A stretch of 53,160 nucleotides of DNA, from assembly GCF_903970965.1 (NCBI RefSeq), contig NZ_CAJCKW010000017.1:1-53160 (forward strand), in the 5' to 3' direction. Made by a program: the position numbers and the translations under genes. The stretch comes from Aureimonas sp. ME7. Its GTDB lineage: Bacteria; Pseudomonadota; Alphaproteobacteria; Rhizobiales; Rhizobiaceae. Each line of letters begins with the position of its first letter. Position 1 is the stretch's first letter. Positions 52,072 to 53,160 of this stretch are shown here, piece by piece. Below the pieces are notes generated by a model. It saw only the letters and a program-made list of their open reading frames with translations. It was not told the DNA's origin and searched no databases.

Positions 52072-52870
52072 TCAGAACGGAACGGTGGCTGCGAGCGCGA
52101 TGGCTGAGAAGAAGACGGTCGGACACCGGTCGTAGCGGGTTGCGATGCGCCGCCAGTCCTTCAGTCGCCCGAACATGATCTCGATACGGTTGCGGCGCCG
52201 ATAGCGGCGCTTGTCGTGTTTGACGGGTGCGTTGCGCGACTGGCGCCCTGGAATGCAGGGCCTAATGCCCCTCGCTTGCACGGCGTCCCGGAACCAGTCG
52301 GCGTCGTAGCCGCGGTCACCGAGCAGCCATCGCGCCTTCGGCAACTCGTCCAGAAGCGCCGCGGCCCCGGTATGGTCGCTCACCGACCCCGCGGTCAGAA
52401 AGAAGCTGAGCGGGCGACCGTTCGCATCGGCGACGGCGTGAAGCTTGGTGTTCATGCCGCCCTTGGTGCGGCCGATCAGGCGACCAAGCCCCCCTTTTTG
52501 ACCGCAAGGCTCGAAGCCGTGCGGCGCGCCTTCTGGTCGGTCGCCTCGATCATGACCGTCTGCGGATCGGCGCCGACTGCGGCCAGACCCTCCATCATTC
52601 GGACGAAGACGCCCGCTTCGCCCTAGCGCTTCCAGCGATTGGTGAGCGTCTTCGCAGGCCCATAGTCCTTGGGCCCATCGCGCCACCGCAGACCGTTGCG
52701 GTTGACGAAGATGATGCCGCTGAGAACCCGCCGGTCATCGACCCGTGGCCTGCCCTGGCTCCTGGGAAGGAACGGCCGCAACCGCGCCATCTGCTCGTCC
52801 GTCAACCCGGACAGATCGCTCATATCCAGTCCCCCCGGACGAAGCCTGAATCAGACGGCACGCATCGAAT
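52040..52870 (-). mobile_element. IS5-family (IS427-type) insertion element, inactive
   Basis: About 0.83 kb around the two-part transposase gene. Left end lies between the transposase stop (52072) and about 52030, right end between its start (52823) and about 52890; I could not draw matching terminal inverted repeats with confidence. A CTAG (52886-52889), the kind of tetranucleotide this group inserts into, lies at the right side next to the truncated DUF2285 gene. Confidence 0.6.
52072..52823 (-). pseudogene. IS427-type transposase, broken by amber codon
   Basis: The first frame starts at ATG 52823 (MSDLSGLTDEQMARLRPFLP) and runs through RWRDGPKDYGPAKTLTNRWKR to TAG at 52623-52625, where the family has Trp (TGG to TAG). 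Behind it the same frame continues GEAGVFVRMMEGL. The first catalytic Asp expected in MIDAT is Glu (MIEAT). Then a slippery run (A5G6 on the coding strand, 52489-52499) is where members of this group shift to the second frame, which reads LGRLIGRTKGGMNTKLHAV, LLGDRGYDADWF (second Asp) and KRRYRRRNRIEIMFGRLKDWRRIATRYDRC (last Glu). The C-terminus is shortened by two residues. Natural frameshift plus nonsense and active-site change means no working transposase. Confidence 0.85.
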
Positions 52871-53160
52871 CAAGGGGGCCTGATCCTAGCGTGCATCACT
52901 TTGGCTCGCTGCGGCTCGGCAGTTGCGTCTATGCCCAGAATAACCGCCGCAACCTCTTTCCAGTTAGCGCCTGCATAATCTGCGTCGAGTAGTCGCAAAT
53001 AGGCGGCGAGATGGCTTTCATCATACGCGGTAAGCTGGCCTGCCCCTATCAGGTGGTCCGGTTCAAATCTAATGCATGGTAGGTTTGGCGACCACGGTTG
53101 AGGTGGCCGGCGAAGCGGGTTGGGGTGGCGCAGCCGGCCATAGCGCGGCGGCAGGTGCCG
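52870..53160 (-). CDS. DUF2285-domain protein, C-terminal fragment (integrative-element regulator type)
   Basis: Minus-strand frame open to the window edge and ending at TGA 52870, about 96 residues. The middle reads FEPDHLIGAGQLTAYDESHL and AAYLRLLDADYAGANWKEVA, then AVILGIDATAEPQRAKVMHAR, the signature of DUF2285 proteins. These occur in alphaproteobacterial integrative and conjugative elements, where some (paired with DUF6499) control excision. The family usually continues a few residues further (HLARAxWM). Here it stops at HARIRPP next to the IS element, so the gene is probably truncated by the insertion. Sequence before the domain (RLRHPNPLRRPP) is unfamiliar and could be fused junk. Confidence 0.6.
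   Translation of the reverse strand, partial: RHLPPRYGRLRHPNPLRRPPQPWSPNLPCIRFEPDHLIGAGQLTAYDESHLAAYLRLLDADYAGANWKEVAAVILGIDATAEPQRAKVMHARIRPP

Overview
The window looks like chromosomal or large-replicon DNA of an alphaproteobacterium, most likely Hyphomicrobiales (Rhizobiales). The evidence is high GC, many overlapping ATGA/GTGA gene junctions, abundant ABC importers with GntR regulators, PaoABC-type molybdo-hydroxylase genes and a DUF2285 fragment of the kind carried by rhizobial integrative elements. I cannot fix the genus. No intact tRNA, rRNA or CRISPR array is visible.

Layout. (1) 1-1430: end of an integrated element. A cut-off C5-cytosine DNA methyltransferase gene is followed by a 45-bp 3' piece of a tRNA-Arg(CCU) gene (probable att site), a decayed IS5-type transposase and 0.4 kb of empty DNA. 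(2) 1431-15083: two adjoining catabolic blocks, each beside an FCD-type GntR regulator. Block A has an HpaI/GarL-type aldolase, a nitrilase-superfamily amidase and KdgD. Block B has an aminotransferase, HyuB and HyuA (ATP-dependent cyclic amide hydrolase), a polar amino acid ABC importer and a RidA-family protein. They read as uptake, ring opening and carbon-skeleton breakdown of an unidentified cyclic amide or amidated sugar acid. (3) 15084-25300: a chemoreceptor; a SUOX-fold exported protein translationally coupled to a GGDEF-EAL protein; two small unknown or HNH genes; ghrA; and a bicupin / cysteine hydrolase / acetyltransferase operon. (4) 25307-31974: Lrp/AsnC regulator, a three-subunit molybdenum hydroxylase lacking a Tat signal, and a second chemoreceptor. 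(5) 32516-42325: a UTRA-type GntR regulator that appears to start at ATT, divergent from a peptide-type ABC importer operon whose three hydrolases include an M20 and an M24 protein that have lost metal ligands. (6) 42402-47429: SDR plus a sugar ABC importer and its AraC regulator. (7) 47725-51647: valine/propionate genes (3-hydroxyisobutyryl-CoA hydrolase, methylmalonyl-CoA mutase and epimerase). (8) 51648-53160: a broken IS5-family element next to the truncated end of a DUF2285 gene.

The window is therefore a run of importer-plus-catabolism cassettes and signalling genes, with mobile DNA at both ends. The least familiar assemblies are the HyuAB/aldolase/KdgD cluster, the SUOX-fold/GGDEF-EAL pair and the metal-ligand-deficient peptidase operon. 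Starts were chosen by ribosome-binding site, family alignment from memory and junction overlap; no database search was possible.
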